A DNA stretch of 64,000 bases from Pseudooceanicola endophyticus (lineage in GTDB: Bacteria; Pseudomonadota; Alphaproteobacteria; Rhodobacterales; Rhodobacteraceae). Positions 10,368 through 18,868 of this stretch are shown one piece after another. The position numbers were made by a program, and so were the translations under genes. The notes beneath the pieces are model-generated. The model saw only the letters and a list, made by a program, of their open reading frames with translations, did no database searches and had not been told where the DNA came from. Positions within the stretch are counted from its first letter, which is position 1; each line of letters opens with the position of its first letter. Location: NCBI RefSeq assembly GCF_018760365.1, contig NZ_JAHIAB010000006.1, positions 223,373-287,372 on the forward strand, in the 5' to 3' direction.

Positions 10368-10428
10368 ATTTTCTTGTTCCAAATACCTCGGGGGAGTCGC
10401 GCAAGGCGCGACGGGGGCAGAGCCCCCT
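10368..10428 (+). repeat. Dispersed repeat, type 2, copy 2
   Basis: TTTTCTTGTTCC, AAATACCTCGGGGGAG, an internal hairpin TCGCGCAAGGCGCGA (10397-10411), then GGGGGCAGAGCCCCC. It lies between cobM and cbiG-cobJ, in the orientation opposite to those genes. Confidence 0.85.
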
Positions 10429-10471
10429 CTTCTCCCGATTGCGCCCCTGGCGGCGAGGGTCAGGCCCCCTC

Positions 10472-12280
10472 TTATCCCTTGACCGAAAGATCACCATCGA
10501 TCCGCCGGGCATAGCCGCGGGGCGTGTACATACGCTCCCCCTCGCCCAAGGCTGCCAGTTTCGAATTGCTCGACCCAACCAGCACCACGGTCAGCATGTC
10601 GACCTCGTCGACCTCCAGCGCATCAAGGCGGCGGTAGCGCACCGCCTCTTCTGGCCGCCCGAGATTGCTGGCCAGCATCACCGGCGTATCGGCGGGGCGA
10701 TGCTGCAACAGGATCTCGCGCGCCTCGGCCAGCAGGGTACGCCGGGTCTTCGACACCGGGTTATAGAAGGCGATGACGAAATCACCCTCCGCCGCCGCCT
10801 TCAGCCGCCGCAAAATATCATCCCGCGGCGTCAGCAGGTCCGACAGGGAGATCGCACAGAAATCATGGCCCAGCGGCGCACCCGCCCGCGCCGCCGCCCC
10901 CTGCAGGGCCGACACGCCGGGCGAACAGATCACCTCGATGCGCCGCGCCGCATCGCTCACGCCCAACTCCTCGGGGCCGCGATCCAGCAGTTCGAAGACC
11001 AGCGCGCCCATGGCATAGATCCCGGCATCCCCCGAGCAGACCAGCGCCACGTTGCGCCCCTCGCCCGCGCGTTCCAGCGCATAGCGGCAGCGCGCCTCCT
11101 CGCCGCCCAGCGGGAAGTCGCTGCGCGCCTTGCCCAGGGCCAGCGGTCCCAGCAGATCGATGTACAGACCATAGCCCACCAGTTCCTCGGCCTCCGAGAC
11201 CAGCCGCGACACTTCCGGCGTGCGCCAGCTCGCCTGACCGGGGCCGATCCCCACGACCGACAACCGCCCGCGCGGACGCCCGCTCAGCGTGGTGATCGGC
11301 TCGGGCGCGCGGGCCAGCGCGCAGGTCGCATTGGCGCTCTTCACCTTGACCTGCGCCAGCATCGCCTCGGCCCCCGCGCCTGCCAGAGCAGCCCCCTCGG
11401 CCACCCCGTGGCAGCCGACCTCGGCAAAGACCACTTCGGAGGGGGTTGCCAGCCGTCCGGCCTCGGCCTCCAGCTCCGCCGCCGTATAGACCCTGAGCGG
11501 CACGCCCAGTTTCGCGGCCAGCGCATTCACCGCAGGCTCGTCGGCCTTCAGATCCAGCGTGCAGAGCGCCGCAATCGCCCCCGGCGCCACGCCGCTCTCG
11601 GCCAGCACGCCCTGAACCAGCGCCTCCAGTTCCTCGGGTGCGCAGTTGCGCGCACAGCCCACCCCCAGGGTGAAGACCTGCGGATGGAAGGCCAGAACGC
11701 CCTCGGGCTGCGGCCCGACGTCGACGCCGATCGCCACATCCCCCTTAGGCAGCCCCGAAAGCCAGTCGGCCCGCTCCGCCCAGATCCCCGACAGGGCAGC
11801 CCCGGCGCCCGACAAGAGCCGCGCCATGGCGTTTTGCGCCAGCGCGGGCGTGCCCAGGGTCCAACCCACAGGCGGCTCGTCCAGCGCCAGGCCCAGCGTC
11901 ACGTCCCCGGCGGTGGTCACGGCGGCCACGGCCTCAAGCGCCTGGGCGATCTCGCGCGCCAGACGGTTCGCGCCGCGATGCCCGCCCAGCAGCGGCACCA
12001 CCACCGACCCGTCATCGCTGACGGAGATCACCGCAGGCTCGGCCTTCTTGTCGGCCAGCAGCGGCGCCACGGCCCGGATCAGGATGCCGCTGGCACAGAT
12101 CCCCACCACGGGGCGCCCGGCGGCAAACATCTCGCGCGCGAAATCCAGCGCATTGGCAAAGGTGGCATCCGCCCCGGCCACGCGCCCGGCGCGCCCGTGC
12201 AGCGGCACGCCCAGAGCCTCCGCCACCTTGCGGCCCACGGCCTCTCCCGCGCCCGAGACGCACATCACCACCGGAGTCAC
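10472..12280 (-). CDS. cobJ: CbiG/CobE-CobJ fusion (precorrin-3B C17-methyltransferase)
   Basis: Two-part protein of about 602 residues. Residues 1-140 resemble the CbiG N-terminal domain (GICASGILIRAVAPLLADK, VVPLLGGHRGANRLA). About 205-330 is a CobE/CbiG C-terminal domain (GVGCARNCAPEELEALV). From about 340 to the end is a complete CobJ methylase (LSVVGIGPGQASWRTPE, CSGDAGIYAMG, FYNPVSKTR). CobJ contracts the ring and methylates C17. CbiG opens the lactone in the cobalt-early pathway, and CobE is a helper of unclear role. The start is taken as the GTG at 12280, which overlaps the cobI stop as GTGA. A TTG at 12286 is the alternative. Confidence 0.88.
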   Translation of the reverse strand: MTPVVMCVSGAGEAVGRKVAEALGVPLHGRAGRVAGADATFANALDFAREMFAAGRPVVGICASGILIRAVAPLLADKKAEPAVISVSDDGSVVVPLLGGHRGANRLAREIAQALEAVAAVTTAGDVTLGLALDEPPVGWTLGTPALAQNAMARLLSGAGAALSGIWAERADWLSGLPKGDVAIGVDVGPQPEGVLAFHPQVFTLGVGCARNCAPEELEALVQGVLAESGVAPGAIAALCTLDLKADEPAVNALAAKLGVPLRVYTAAELEAEAGRLATPSEVVFAEVGCHGVAEGAALAGAGAEAMLAQVKVKSANATCALARAPEPITTLSGRPRGRLSVVGIGPGQASWRTPEVSRLVSEAEELVGYGLYIDLLGPLALGKARSDFPLGGEEARCRYALERAGEGRNVALVCSGDAGIYAMGALVFELLDRGPEELGVSDAARRIEVICSPGVSALQGAAARAGAPLGHDFCAISLSDLLTPRDDILRRLKAAAEGDFVIAFYNPVSKTRRTLLAEAREILLQHRPADTPVMLASNLGRPEEAVRYRRLDALEVDEVDMLTVVLVGSSNSKLAALGEGERMYTPRGYARRIDGDLSVKG

Positions 12281-12978
12281 AGCCAAGGATCATTCCCCTT
12301 ACGAACCAGAATCATCGAAAAATAAGGCGCCGTTTCAGGCGCATCGCACAGCGGCACCACCACCTCTTCGGGCAGGGTGGCACGCTCCACGTAGACGGCG
12401 CGACCTTCCAGCCCCAGCCCGGCCAGCACGGCACGGATCTTCGCCAGATGCCGCCCGACCTTCATGATCGCCACGCTGTCGGCAGCGGCAATGCGCGCCG
12501 CCATCTCGGCCTCGGGCAGCGGGCCGGGGATCACCTCCAGCCGCTCGTTCCTGGCCACCAGCGGCAAGCGCGCCCGCGCCGAGGACGCCGAAACCGAGGT
12601 CACCCCCGGCACGATCTCGACCGCGAAGCGCCCCTCAAGACGTGCGAACAGGTACATGAAGGAGCCATAGAAGAACGGGTCGCCTTCACACAGGCACACC
12701 ACGTCCTCGCCCGCAGCCAGCGCCTCGGCGATGGCTTCGGCCCCGGCATCATAGGCGGCCTGCGCCGGCCCCCGTTCCACCACCATGGGCACATCCATGA
12801 CGATTTCCCTCACATCGGGCGCGATCAGCCCGGCGGCAATGCGGCGCGCGAAACTCTCGGCGCCGGCCAGCGTCGGATAGGCAATGACCCGCGCCGCGCC
12901 GATCAGCCGCGCGGCCTTCAGCGTCACCAGCTCCGGATCGCCCGGCCCCAGCCCGACACCATACAGCCGACCGCTCAT
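12277..12978 (-). CDS. cobI: Precorrin-2 C20-methyltransferase
   Basis: SAM-dependent methylase of 233 residues that adds the C20 methyl to precorrin-2, committing the ring to the corrin route. The start MSGRLYGVGLGPGDPELVTLKA carries the SAM-site motif, and CEGDPFFYGSFMYLF is the second family signature. The start is set at 12978. The frame is open to 13020, but those 14 extra codons lie in a dispersed repeat. The stop overlaps the start of cbiG-cobJ. Confidence 0.93.
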   Translation of the reverse strand: MSGRLYGVGLGPGDPELVTLKAARLIGAARVIAYPTLAGAESFARRIAAGLIAPDVREIVMDVPMVVERGPAQAAYDAGAEAIAEALAAGEDVVCLCEGDPFFYGSFMYLFARLEGRFAVEIVPGVTSVSASSARARLPLVARNERLEVIPGPLPEAEMAARIAAADSVAIMKVGRHLAKIRAVLAGLGLEGRAVYVERATLPEEVVVPLCDAPETAPYFSMILVRKGNDPWL

Positions 12979-12989
12979 GCCGCCGCCCC

Positions 12990-13009
12990 TTTCATCTTTC
13001 CAAAAATAC
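12990..13009 (+). repeat. Dispersed repeat, type 1, copy 3 (short)
   Basis: TTTCATCTTTCC followed by AAAAATA between cobL and cobI, antisense to them. The GC-rich arm is missing. Confidence 0.75.
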
Positions 13010-13021
13010 GGACTCCCCACA

Positions 13022-14218
13022 TCAGCGTTTCAGCACCGACCATTGGGTAACGCCCATCTGCGGCTTCCACCCGCGCAGCCGCCCCACCGGGGCCATCCGC
13101 GCAACCGAGATCCGTACCAGATCTCCGCCCAGGTCCGCCTGCATCCGCGCCAGCAACGCCTCGCTCTCCAGCGTCACGGCATTGGCGACCAGCCGTCCGA
13201 AGGGCTTCAGCGCGGCCCAGGCCTGCGTGACCGTTGCTTCCGACACCCCGCCACCGATGAAGACCGCGTCCGGTTCCGCAAGCCCGCTCAGCGCCTCGGG
13301 CGCCCGGCCCTCGACCAGATGCAGCCGGGGCGCCCCCAGCCGCAGGGCATTTTCCGCCGCCAGCGCCCGGCGGTCGGCACGCGGTTCGATCCCGATGGCG
13401 CGGGCATCGCGGGCGCCCCGCATCCATTCCACCCCGACCGAGCCGCAGCCCGACCCGATGTCCCACAGAAGCTGGCCGCGCATCGGCATCAGTTTTGCCA
13501 GCGTCAGCGCGCGCAGCTCCTGCTTGGTGAAATTGCCGTCATGGACAAAGGCGTCATCCGGCAGACCGATGCGCGGCAGGACCTGCGCCTCCGGCCCCGC
13601 GATGCACTCGACCGCAAGGGTATGGAAGGCCGGCACCTCGGCGTCCCAGCTTTCGGCCAGACCGTCGAAGCGGGCCTCCTCCGCGCCGCCCATATGGGCG
13701 AGAACGGTCATGCGCGCGGCGCCGTAGCCGCGATCGCGCAGCAGCGCCGCGATCTGGCCGGGGGTCTCGGACCCGGCGGTCAGCAGCAAGAGCCGCGCGC
13801 CGGGCTCCACGAAGCGCAGCACCTGTTCCGCCGGGCGGCCATGCACCGTCAGCGTCTCCACATCCGCCAGCGACCAGCCCATCCGGGCCGAGGCCAGCTG
13901 AAAGGCCGACACCTGGGGGTGATAGGTGATCTCCGAAACCGGGATCTCGCGCCCGATGCGGGCGCCGACGGAATACCAGAGCGGATCACCCGTCGCGAGG
14001 ACCACCACCCTGCGCCCCCGATGGGCCAGCAGCGTGTCGATCATCGCATCGAAGGGCGAGGGCCAGGCGAGGCGTTCCGCCGTGGTGTTGCCGCACAGGC
14101 CATGGTGGCGGGCGCCGCCCAGGATCACCTCGGCGTCCGCCACCACGGCGCGGGTGGCGGAAGAGAGGCTCTCTTCCCCCGCCGCGCCCAGGCCGACGAT
14201 GTGCAGCCAGGGGGTCAT
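13022..14218 (-). CDS. cobL: Precorrin-6Y C5,15-methyltransferase (decarboxylating)
   Basis: Bifunctional enzyme of 398 residues. The N-terminal half is a tetrapyrrole methylase fold of the CbiE type (LHIVGLGAAGEE, VVLATGDPLWYSVGARI). From about residue 215 a class I methyltransferase of the CbiT type follows (LLWDIGSGCGSVGVEWMR, FIGGGVSEATVTQAW). It methylates C5 and C15 and removes the acetate side-chain carboxyl. The ATG overlaps the cobH stop as ATGA, indicating translational coupling. Confidence 0.94.
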   Translation of the reverse strand: MTPWLHIVGLGAAGEESLSSATRAVVADAEVILGGARHHGLCGNTTAERLAWPSPFDAMIDTLLAHRGRRVVVLATGDPLWYSVGARIGREIPVSEITYHPQVSAFQLASARMGWSLADVETLTVHGRPAEQVLRFVEPGARLLLLTAGSETPGQIAALLRDRGYGAARMTVLAHMGGAEEARFDGLAESWDAEVPAFHTLAVECIAGPEAQVLPRIGLPDDAFVHDGNFTKQELRALTLAKLMPMRGQLLWDIGSGCGSVGVEWMRGARDARAIGIEPRADRRALAAENALRLGAPRLHLVEGRAPEALSGLAEPDAVFIGGGVSEATVTQAWAALKPFGRLVANAVTLESEALLARMQADLGGDLVRISVARMAPVGRLRGWKPQMGVTQWSVLKR

Positions 14219-14853
14219 GCAGATTCGCCCGGCAGGCCTGCCGCCAGGGCGTTGACCGCCGCCGAAGCCATGGCCGAGCCGCCCTTGCGGCCCCTGAGCG
14301 CCACGAAATCGCAGCCCCGGGGATTGGCGGCGAGCTCTGCCTTGCTTTCGGCGGCGCCCACGAAGCCCACCGGGAAGCCCAGGATCACCGCGGGTTTCGG
14401 CGCGCCCGCATCCAGCGCCTCGAGCAGGTGAAACAGGGCGGTCGGCGCGTTCCCGATGGCCACGACAGCGCCCTCGAGACGGTCACGCCAAAGCTCCACC
14501 GCCGCGGCCGACCGGGTGGTCCCCAACTGCGCCGCCAGCCCGGGGACGGAAGCGTCGTTGAGCGTCACGAGGACCTCGTTTTCCGCCGGCAGGGCGCGGC
14601 GGATGATGCCCGCGCCGACCATCTCGCAGTCACACAGGATCGGCGCGCCGGCCCGCAGGGCGGCATGGCCCCTGGCATAGGCCTGCGCCGAGAAGGCGAG
14701 GCGGTCGGCGATTTCCACCATGCCGCAGGCGTGGATCAGCCGGATCGCCATCCGATCAAGCCCCGCCGGGAAACGCTCCAGCCGGGCTTCGCGACGCACG
14801 GTGGCAAAGCTTTCCGCGTAGATGGCGGCAGGGTCCTTCAGGTAGGGACGCAT
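14215..14853 (-). CDS. cobH: Precorrin-8X methylmutase
   Basis: Moves the C11 methyl to C12, giving hydrogenobyrinic acid. 212 residues, normal for CobH/CbiC. Family signatures are MAIRLIHACGMVEIADRL with the catalytic His, and PAVILGFPVGFVGAAESK. The start is chosen at 14853 (MRPYLKDPAAIYAESF) because GAGG lies about 8 bases upstream. An ATG at 14865 is in frame but has no clear ribosome site. Confidence 0.93.
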   Translation of the reverse strand: MRPYLKDPAAIYAESFATVRREARLERFPAGLDRMAIRLIHACGMVEIADRLAFSAQAYARGHAALRAGAPILCDCEMVGAGIIRRALPAENEVLVTLNDASVPGLAAQLGTTRSAAAVELWRDRLEGAVVAIGNAPTALFHLLEALDAGAPKPAVILGFPVGFVGAAESKAELAANPRGCDFVALRGRKGGSAMASAAVNALAAGLPGESA

Positions 14854-14885
14854 CGGGGGCCTCATGTGGGACGCCGGAGGCAGGG

Positions 14886-14917
14886 CCTCCGGCGGGCATA
14901 TTTAAGGAAAGATGAAA
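14886..14917 (-). repeat. Dispersed repeat, type 1, copy 4
   Basis: On the minus strand TTTCATCTTTCC-TTAAATATG-CCCGCCGGAGGC, directly after the cbiX stop. A short AAGCC-GTAA-GGCTT hairpin containing that stop precedes it. Its GC arm joins a further hairpin GCCGGAGGC/GCCTCCGGC. Confidence 0.85.
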
Positions 14918-14920
14918 GCC

Positions 14921-16105
14921 TTACGGCTTGCGCCGGGCGCTTTCGGGACCATGCGGGTGTTTCGCATGGGGATATTCCGGGTGGGCGTGATCATGGTGGT
15001 GATGCCCGTGATCATGATCATGCGGATGATCGTGGTCGTGCCCATGGTCATGATCGTGGTGGTGGTGCCCGTGGTCATGGGCGTGATCGTGATCATGGTC
15101 GTGCCCATGATGATGCCCGTGGCCATGGCCGTGGTGATGGTGGTGGTCCATGTCGAGACGGCATTCCCCGGTGCAGAACGTGTCGCACAGGGTGCAGTCC
15201 TCGACGTTGGAGCCCGGCGCCGAGGCGCCCTGGCCTTCCACATGGTGGTGGTGGCTTTCCTGCGGACTGCCGACCTCGGCCTCGAAGCCCAGGATCTGGG
15301 TGCGGTACTTGCAGGTTGCGCAGTTCGGCGGGGGCACCTCGCCGACCTGTTCTGTGATGCGTTCCGCGAAGGTTTCCAGCACCTTGGGGTGATCGTTCAG
15401 ATAGCCCGCCTTGACGAACTGGATCCCGGGATGGCTGGCGGCAACCTTGTCGGTGAAGCCGTAGATCCGGTCGATCAGGATGCCGGTGAAGAGGAAATAG
15501 GGGAAGACCAGCACCCGCTTGTAGCCAAGCTTCGTCACATGGGTCAGGCAGGGTTCGACCAGCGGGAAGGTGACGCCGGAATAGCCGGTTTCGCACCAGC
15601 CGAAGCCCAGCCCCTCGTGCAGCATCCGGGCGATCTTGGCGACATTGCCGTTGGCATCCGGATCCGAGGCGCCGCGGCCGATCACCACCAGGCAGGTCTC
15701 CTCGTAGGGGACCGGGCCCTGTTCGGCATCGGCGGCCTCCATGGCGTCGCGGATACGGGCGCCGGCGGCGGCGATCATCTTGGGATCGACACCCAGTTCG
15801 CGACCATAGGTGATCTCGATCCCGTGCTTCGCGGCATAGGTGTTCAGCACCGTCGGGATGTCGTTCTTCGCATGCATCGCGGCAAACAGCATCCCCGGCA
15901 CCGCCAGGATCCGCTCGCAGCCCGCGTCGCGCAGCCGGTCAAGGCCGTCGCGGATCACCGGGTTGGCGAATTCGAGGTAGCCGTAATCCACCTCCCAGTC
16001 GCGGGGCAGCAGCGCAGGCAGTTTCTGGGCCAGGACGGCAAACTCGTCCACGGCGGCCTGGCTGCGCGAGCCATGGCCACAGATCATAACACCGGTTTTC
16101 ATCAT
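14921..16105 (-). CDS. cbiX: Sirohydrochlorin cobaltochelatase CbiX with His-rich tail
   Basis: 394 residues. The first 270 form two CbiX-type chelatase repeats (ICGHGSRSQAAVDEF with a metal-site His; VIGRGASDPDANGN; FPYFLFTGILIDRIYGF). The C-terminal 125 residues hold cysteine clusters (NCATCKYR, and CTLCDTFCTGEC near residue 312) that could bind an Fe-S cluster, as reported for long CbiX of Bacillus megaterium. A tail of roughly 70 residues that is mostly His, Asp and Gly follows and probably stores metal. It inserts cobalt into sirohydrochlorin, although iron insertion for siroheme is possible. The first of two adjacent ATGs has AGAAGG upstream. Confidence 0.88.
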   Translation of the reverse strand: MMKTGVMICGHGSRSQAAVDEFAVLAQKLPALLPRDWEVDYGYLEFANPVIRDGLDRLRDAGCERILAVPGMLFAAMHAKNDIPTVLNTYAAKHGIEITYGRELGVDPKMIAAAGARIRDAMEAADAEQGPVPYEETCLVVIGRGASDPDANGNVAKIARMLHEGLGFGWCETGYSGVTFPLVEPCLTHVTKLGYKRVLVFPYFLFTGILIDRIYGFTDKVAASHPGIQFVKAGYLNDHPKVLETFAERITEQVGEVPPPNCATCKYRTQILGFEAEVGSPQESHHHHVEGQGASAPGSNVEDCTLCDTFCTGECRLDMDHHHHHGHGHGHHHGHDHDHDHAHDHGHHHHDHDHGHDHDHPHDHDHGHHHHDHAHPEYPHAKHPHGPESARRKP

Positions 16106-16106
16106 C

Positions 16107-16376
16107 TTACGCCTTCTGAAGCTCGCCCTCGGCCTCGGCGTCGTCCGAGGCCTCCTCGGCCTCCTCGCCCTCGGCCTGCGCCTTGTCCTCTTCGGATTTT
16201 GCCTTCACGCCGCGCAGCAGTTGCCAGGCGGCGATCGCCAGCGCGGCGCCCAGGGCCGCAGCCCCCAGCCAGTGCGCATGACCGGCGGCCTCGGCCAGGT
16301 GGCCGGGATGGGCGGCGGCGGGCAGCGGCAGCAGGGCCAGCAGGACCGGACCTGCGGCGGCAAAACGAATGGGCAT
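16107..16376 (-). CDS. Small membrane protein heading the cob run (DUF6732-like)
   Basis: 89 residues: a signal peptide or first membrane segment (residues 5-20), then HPGHLAEAAGHAHWLG, a second hydrophobic helix at about 36-53, and a very acidic, charged tail. The pattern resembles the DUF6732 family found next to cobalamin genes in Rhodobacterales. That name is from memory and not certain. It ends 1 base before cbiX and has an AAGGAGCGCCC ribosome site, so it is cotranscribed. The His residues suggest a metal-related role, which is inference. Confidence 0.65.
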   Translation of the reverse strand: MPIRFAAAGPVLLALLPLPAAAHPGHLAEAAGHAHWLGAAALGAALAIAAWQLLRGVKAKSEEDKAQAEGEEAEEASDDAEAEGELQKA

Positions 16377-16582
16377 CGGGCGCTCCTTCCTGTCGGTGGC
16401 CCGGAGGCCTGAGATTGGTCAAGCGGGAGGAAGGAAACGACGCGCACCCCACGGGCAGCGGGGCGCGTCCTGTCGACGATGCCCCCGGGCCCCCGATCTG
16501 GGTCGGCCCCGCAGCGCACTCCTGTCCGGCCCGCTCCGGGCTCGTCTGCTTCGTCTATAGGCGTTGCGCCCCGGCGGCGCAA
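16377..16582 (-). promoter_or_regulatory. Promoter and structured leader of the cbiX-cob operon
   Basis: On the minus strand TTGCGC (16577-16582) and TATAGA (16554-16559) with a 17-base spacer form a possible promoter, giving a leader of about 170 bases. The leader is GC-rich with several hairpins. It contains two GACAGGA boxes (16468-16474 and around 16520-16526) and a terminator-like hairpin at 16439-16469 with a loop of 9, followed by GTTTCCTTCC. Conserved cobalamin riboswitch blocks are absent. Ligand or attenuation control is possible but unproven. Confidence 0.4.
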
Positions 16583-16796
16583 TCAAAGCCCCACCGGCGC
16601 GCGCAATCCCCGCAGGCCGGGCCGGTTCAGCCTGCAGACCTGCGGCACGAAAGCACAGGAAGTAGGGATCCCGGGGGAGTGATGTGCACAGACGCACTTC
16701 GCCTGCGCGCCTGTCGGGCTTGGCCGGCGGCCCGTCCCGGCCTAGCTGAGGGGCAGATCAATTATACCCAGATATGATGCAAGGAGGGCTTTTCCG

Positions 16797-17792
16797 ATGG
16801 GCCTGTTGGTAGACGGCAAGTGGCAGGACAAGTGGTACGACACCAAGGCGACGGGGGGCTCCTTCGTGCGCACGGTGGCGCAGTTCCGCAACTGGGTGAC
16901 CGCCGATGGCGCCCCCGGACCCACCGGCAAGGGCGGTTTCAGGGCGGAAAGCGGGCGCTATCACCTCTATGTTTCCTATGCCTGCCCCTGGGCGCACCGG
17001 ACGCTGATCTTCCGCGCCCTGAAGGGCCTTGAGGATCACATCACCGTCTCCGTCGTGCATCCGCACATGCTGGGCGAGGGCTGGACCTTCGACACCGATT
17101 TCGACGGCGCCACCGGCGACACGCTGATGGGACTGCGCTACATGCGCGATGTCTACCTGAAGGCCGATCCGGAAATCACCACCCGCGTCACCGTGCCGGT
17201 CCTCTGGGACAAGCAGCAGGGCGAGATCGTCTCGAACGAAAGCTCCGAGATCATCCGGATGCTGAATTCCGCCTTCGACGGGATCACCGGCAACCATGAC
17301 GATTACTGGCCCGAGGCCCTGCGCGAGCGGATCGAGGCACTGAACACGCGGATCTACGACACCGTCAACAACGGCGTCTACAAGGCCGGCTTCGCAACCT
17401 CTCAGGAGGCCTATGATGCCGCCGTGGGGCCGCTGTTCGACAGCCTCGACTGGCTGGAGGGGATCCTGTCGGAGAACCGCTACCTGCTGGGCGACACCCT
17501 GACCGAGGCCGACTGGCGCCTGTTCACCACGCTGATCCGCTTCGACACGGTGTACCACACGCATTTCAAGTGCAACCGCAAGCTGATCCAGCAGTACCCG
17601 GCGCTCTGGGGCTATGTGAAAGAGCTGTACCATGTGCCCGGGATCGCCGCGACGGTGCATTTCGATCACATCGCGCACCACTACTACTACAGCCACGACA
17701 CCATCAATCCGCACCGCATCGTGCCGGTGACGCCCGCGCTCGACCTCGACAGCCCGCATGGCCGCGAGGCGCTGAGCCGCGCTGCCGCCTGA
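16797..17792 (+). CDS. Glutathionyl-hydroquinone reductase (xi-class GST)
   Basis: 331-residue soluble glutathione transferase-fold enzyme. The active-site motif YACPWAHRT with catalytic Cys at about residue 62 and the long C-terminal domain (TLTEADWRLFTTLIRFD, HFKCNR, HHYYYSH) match xi-class enzymes such as YqjG and PcpF. These release glutathione from glutathionyl-hydroquinones. An AAGGAGG ribosome site lies 9 bases before the ATG. It is divergent from the cob operon and probably stands alone. Confidence 0.88.
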   Translation: MGLLVDGKWQDKWYDTKATGGSFVRTVAQFRNWVTADGAPGPTGKGGFRAESGRYHLYVSYACPWAHRTLIFRALKGLEDHITVSVVHPHMLGEGWTFDTDFDGATGDTLMGLRYMRDVYLKADPEITTRVTVPVLWDKQQGEIVSNESSEIIRMLNSAFDGITGNHDDYWPEALRERIEALNTRIYDTVNNGVYKAGFATSQEAYDAAVGPLFDSLDWLEGILSENRYLLGDTLTEADWRLFTTLIRFDTVYHTHFKCNRKLIQQYPALWGYVKELYHVPGIAATVHFDHIAHHYYYSHDTINPHRIVPVTPALDLDSPHGREALSRAAA

Positions 17793-17832
17793 TACTTGAC
17801 GCCTGACACTTGACGCCTTCGGCGCCGGAGCC

Positions 17833-18201
17833 CTAGCGGGCGACGGCGCCGTAATGTTCGACCATGGCGGCCAGATCCGCCGGGGGGGCCCCGCTGTTCA
17901 TCAGCGCGCAGGCATTCACCGCGTGGCGGAAGATCGACCCGTCCGAGAAGAAGCTGGTGTCGGTGACGAAGATCACCCGGGCCTCGGGCTGTCGGTAGCT
18001 GGCGTAATCCGCGATGGCCAGCGCCGACCCCTCGTCCAGCACCAGATCCATCACCAGAACGTCGAAGGTGCGCGCGCCCAGCAGCGCCACCGCCGCCTCC
18101 TGGCCATGGACCAGTTCGGCCTGCATGCCCTGACGGTCCAGATGCCGCTTCCACAGCCAGCCCAGGTTCGGCTCGCTCTCGACGATCAGGACACGGGGCA
18201 T
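17833..18201 (-). CDS. Stand-alone receiver-domain protein
   Basis: 122-residue CheY-like protein without an output domain. It begins MPRVLIVESEPNLG, where the usual acidic pair is changed (E-S-E), keeps the phosphoacceptor site VLVMDLVLD at about residue 50 and the Thr in FVTDTS, but shows no clear conserved C-terminal Lys. It may therefore signal unusually. The start at 18201 follows GGAGGGG. The open frame runs up to 18393 without a better site. No kinase is nearby. Confidence 0.65.
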   Translation of the reverse strand: MPRVLIVESEPNLGWLWKRHLDRQGMQAELVHGQEAAVALLGARTFDVLVMDLVLDEGSALAIADYASYRQPEARVIFVTDTSFFSDGSIFRHAVNACALMNSGAPPADLAAMVEHYGAVAR

Positions 18202-18496
18202 ACGCGGCCCCTCCGTGGTGGACGTGTCGTCCCCGGCCTCCTCGACCGCCAGGACGGGATGGCTTCTGGCCATGATATCCCTGAAATCCTGCACCGCTTT
18301 GTCCTGTCCGCTTCTGCGCACCGGCCTGTTGCCCGACGCTTGACACCTGATGCAAACACTCTCCGCCGGATTGCCTAACAAATCATTAACCACGGCACGG
18401 CGCGGTCACCTCCGATAAGGATTTGCCTTTTCGGCGCCGCTGCGGTGAAACGGGCCGGCGTGGCCGGTCCCGGCGCGCGACAAGAATGAGGCCCCG
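18202..18496. other. Divergent spacer, receiver gene / DUF1636 operon
   Basis: 295 bases with no credible gene and no recognisable riboswitch. A short AT-richer part around 18376-18390 may hold promoters. GAGG lies just before the DUF1636 start. Confidence 0.3.
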
Positions 18497-18868
18497 ATGA
18501 GCACCTGGATCACCATCTGCGACACCTGCAAGACCGAGAGCTGGGACGCCGCCTCGGGGCGTACCGACGGAGAGGCGCTGGCCGCCCTGATCGAACCGGC
18601 GGCGGCGGCGCGCGGGGTGAAGACGCGGCGGGTCTCTTGCCTGATGGGCTGCAAGCAGGGCTGCAACGTGGCGATCCAGGGGGCGGACAAGCTGAACTAC
18701 ACGCTGGGCCGCTTCGAGCCGACCGCGGAAGCCGCCGAGGCGATCGCCGACTATGCCGCCCTGCACCAGGAAAGCGCCACCGGGCAGGTGCCCTTCCGCC
18801 AGTGGCCGCAGGGGGTGAAGGGGCATTTCGTGACCCGCCACCCGCCGCTGCCCTCCGAGGACGCGTGA
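18497..18868 (+). CDS. DUF1636 protein (possible metal-binding, cobalamin-linked)
   Basis: 123 residues with two cysteine groups: CDTC near the N terminus and CLMGCKQGC at about 53-61, an arrangement like thioredoxin-like ferredoxins. The family often lies in cobalamin gene clusters but has no proven role. The stop overlaps the cobC start by one base, so it belongs to the same operon as cobC and cobD. A redox or metal-delivery role would fit but is inferred. Confidence 0.75.
   Translation: MSTWITICDTCKTESWDAASGRTDGEALAALIEPAAAARGVKTRRVSCLMGCKQGCNVAIQGADKLNYTLGRFEPTAEAAEAIADYAALHQESATGQVPFRQWPQGVKGHFVTRHPPLPSEDA

Noticed and set aside
16629..16646. Plus-strand AGCCTGCAGACCTGCGGC resembling a B12 box upstream of the glutathionyl-hydroquinone reductase
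   Set aside because: The other conserved cobalamin riboswitch blocks (GGTTCC or GGTGCC, GGGAA, GCNACTG) are missing, and the downstream gene has no B12 link.
14912..16777. Long plus-strand frame rich in Met, Val and Ile opposite cbiX
   Set aside because: It is the antisense of the His/Asp-rich tail (CAT/GAT codons read backwards), with no ribosome site and no family similarity.
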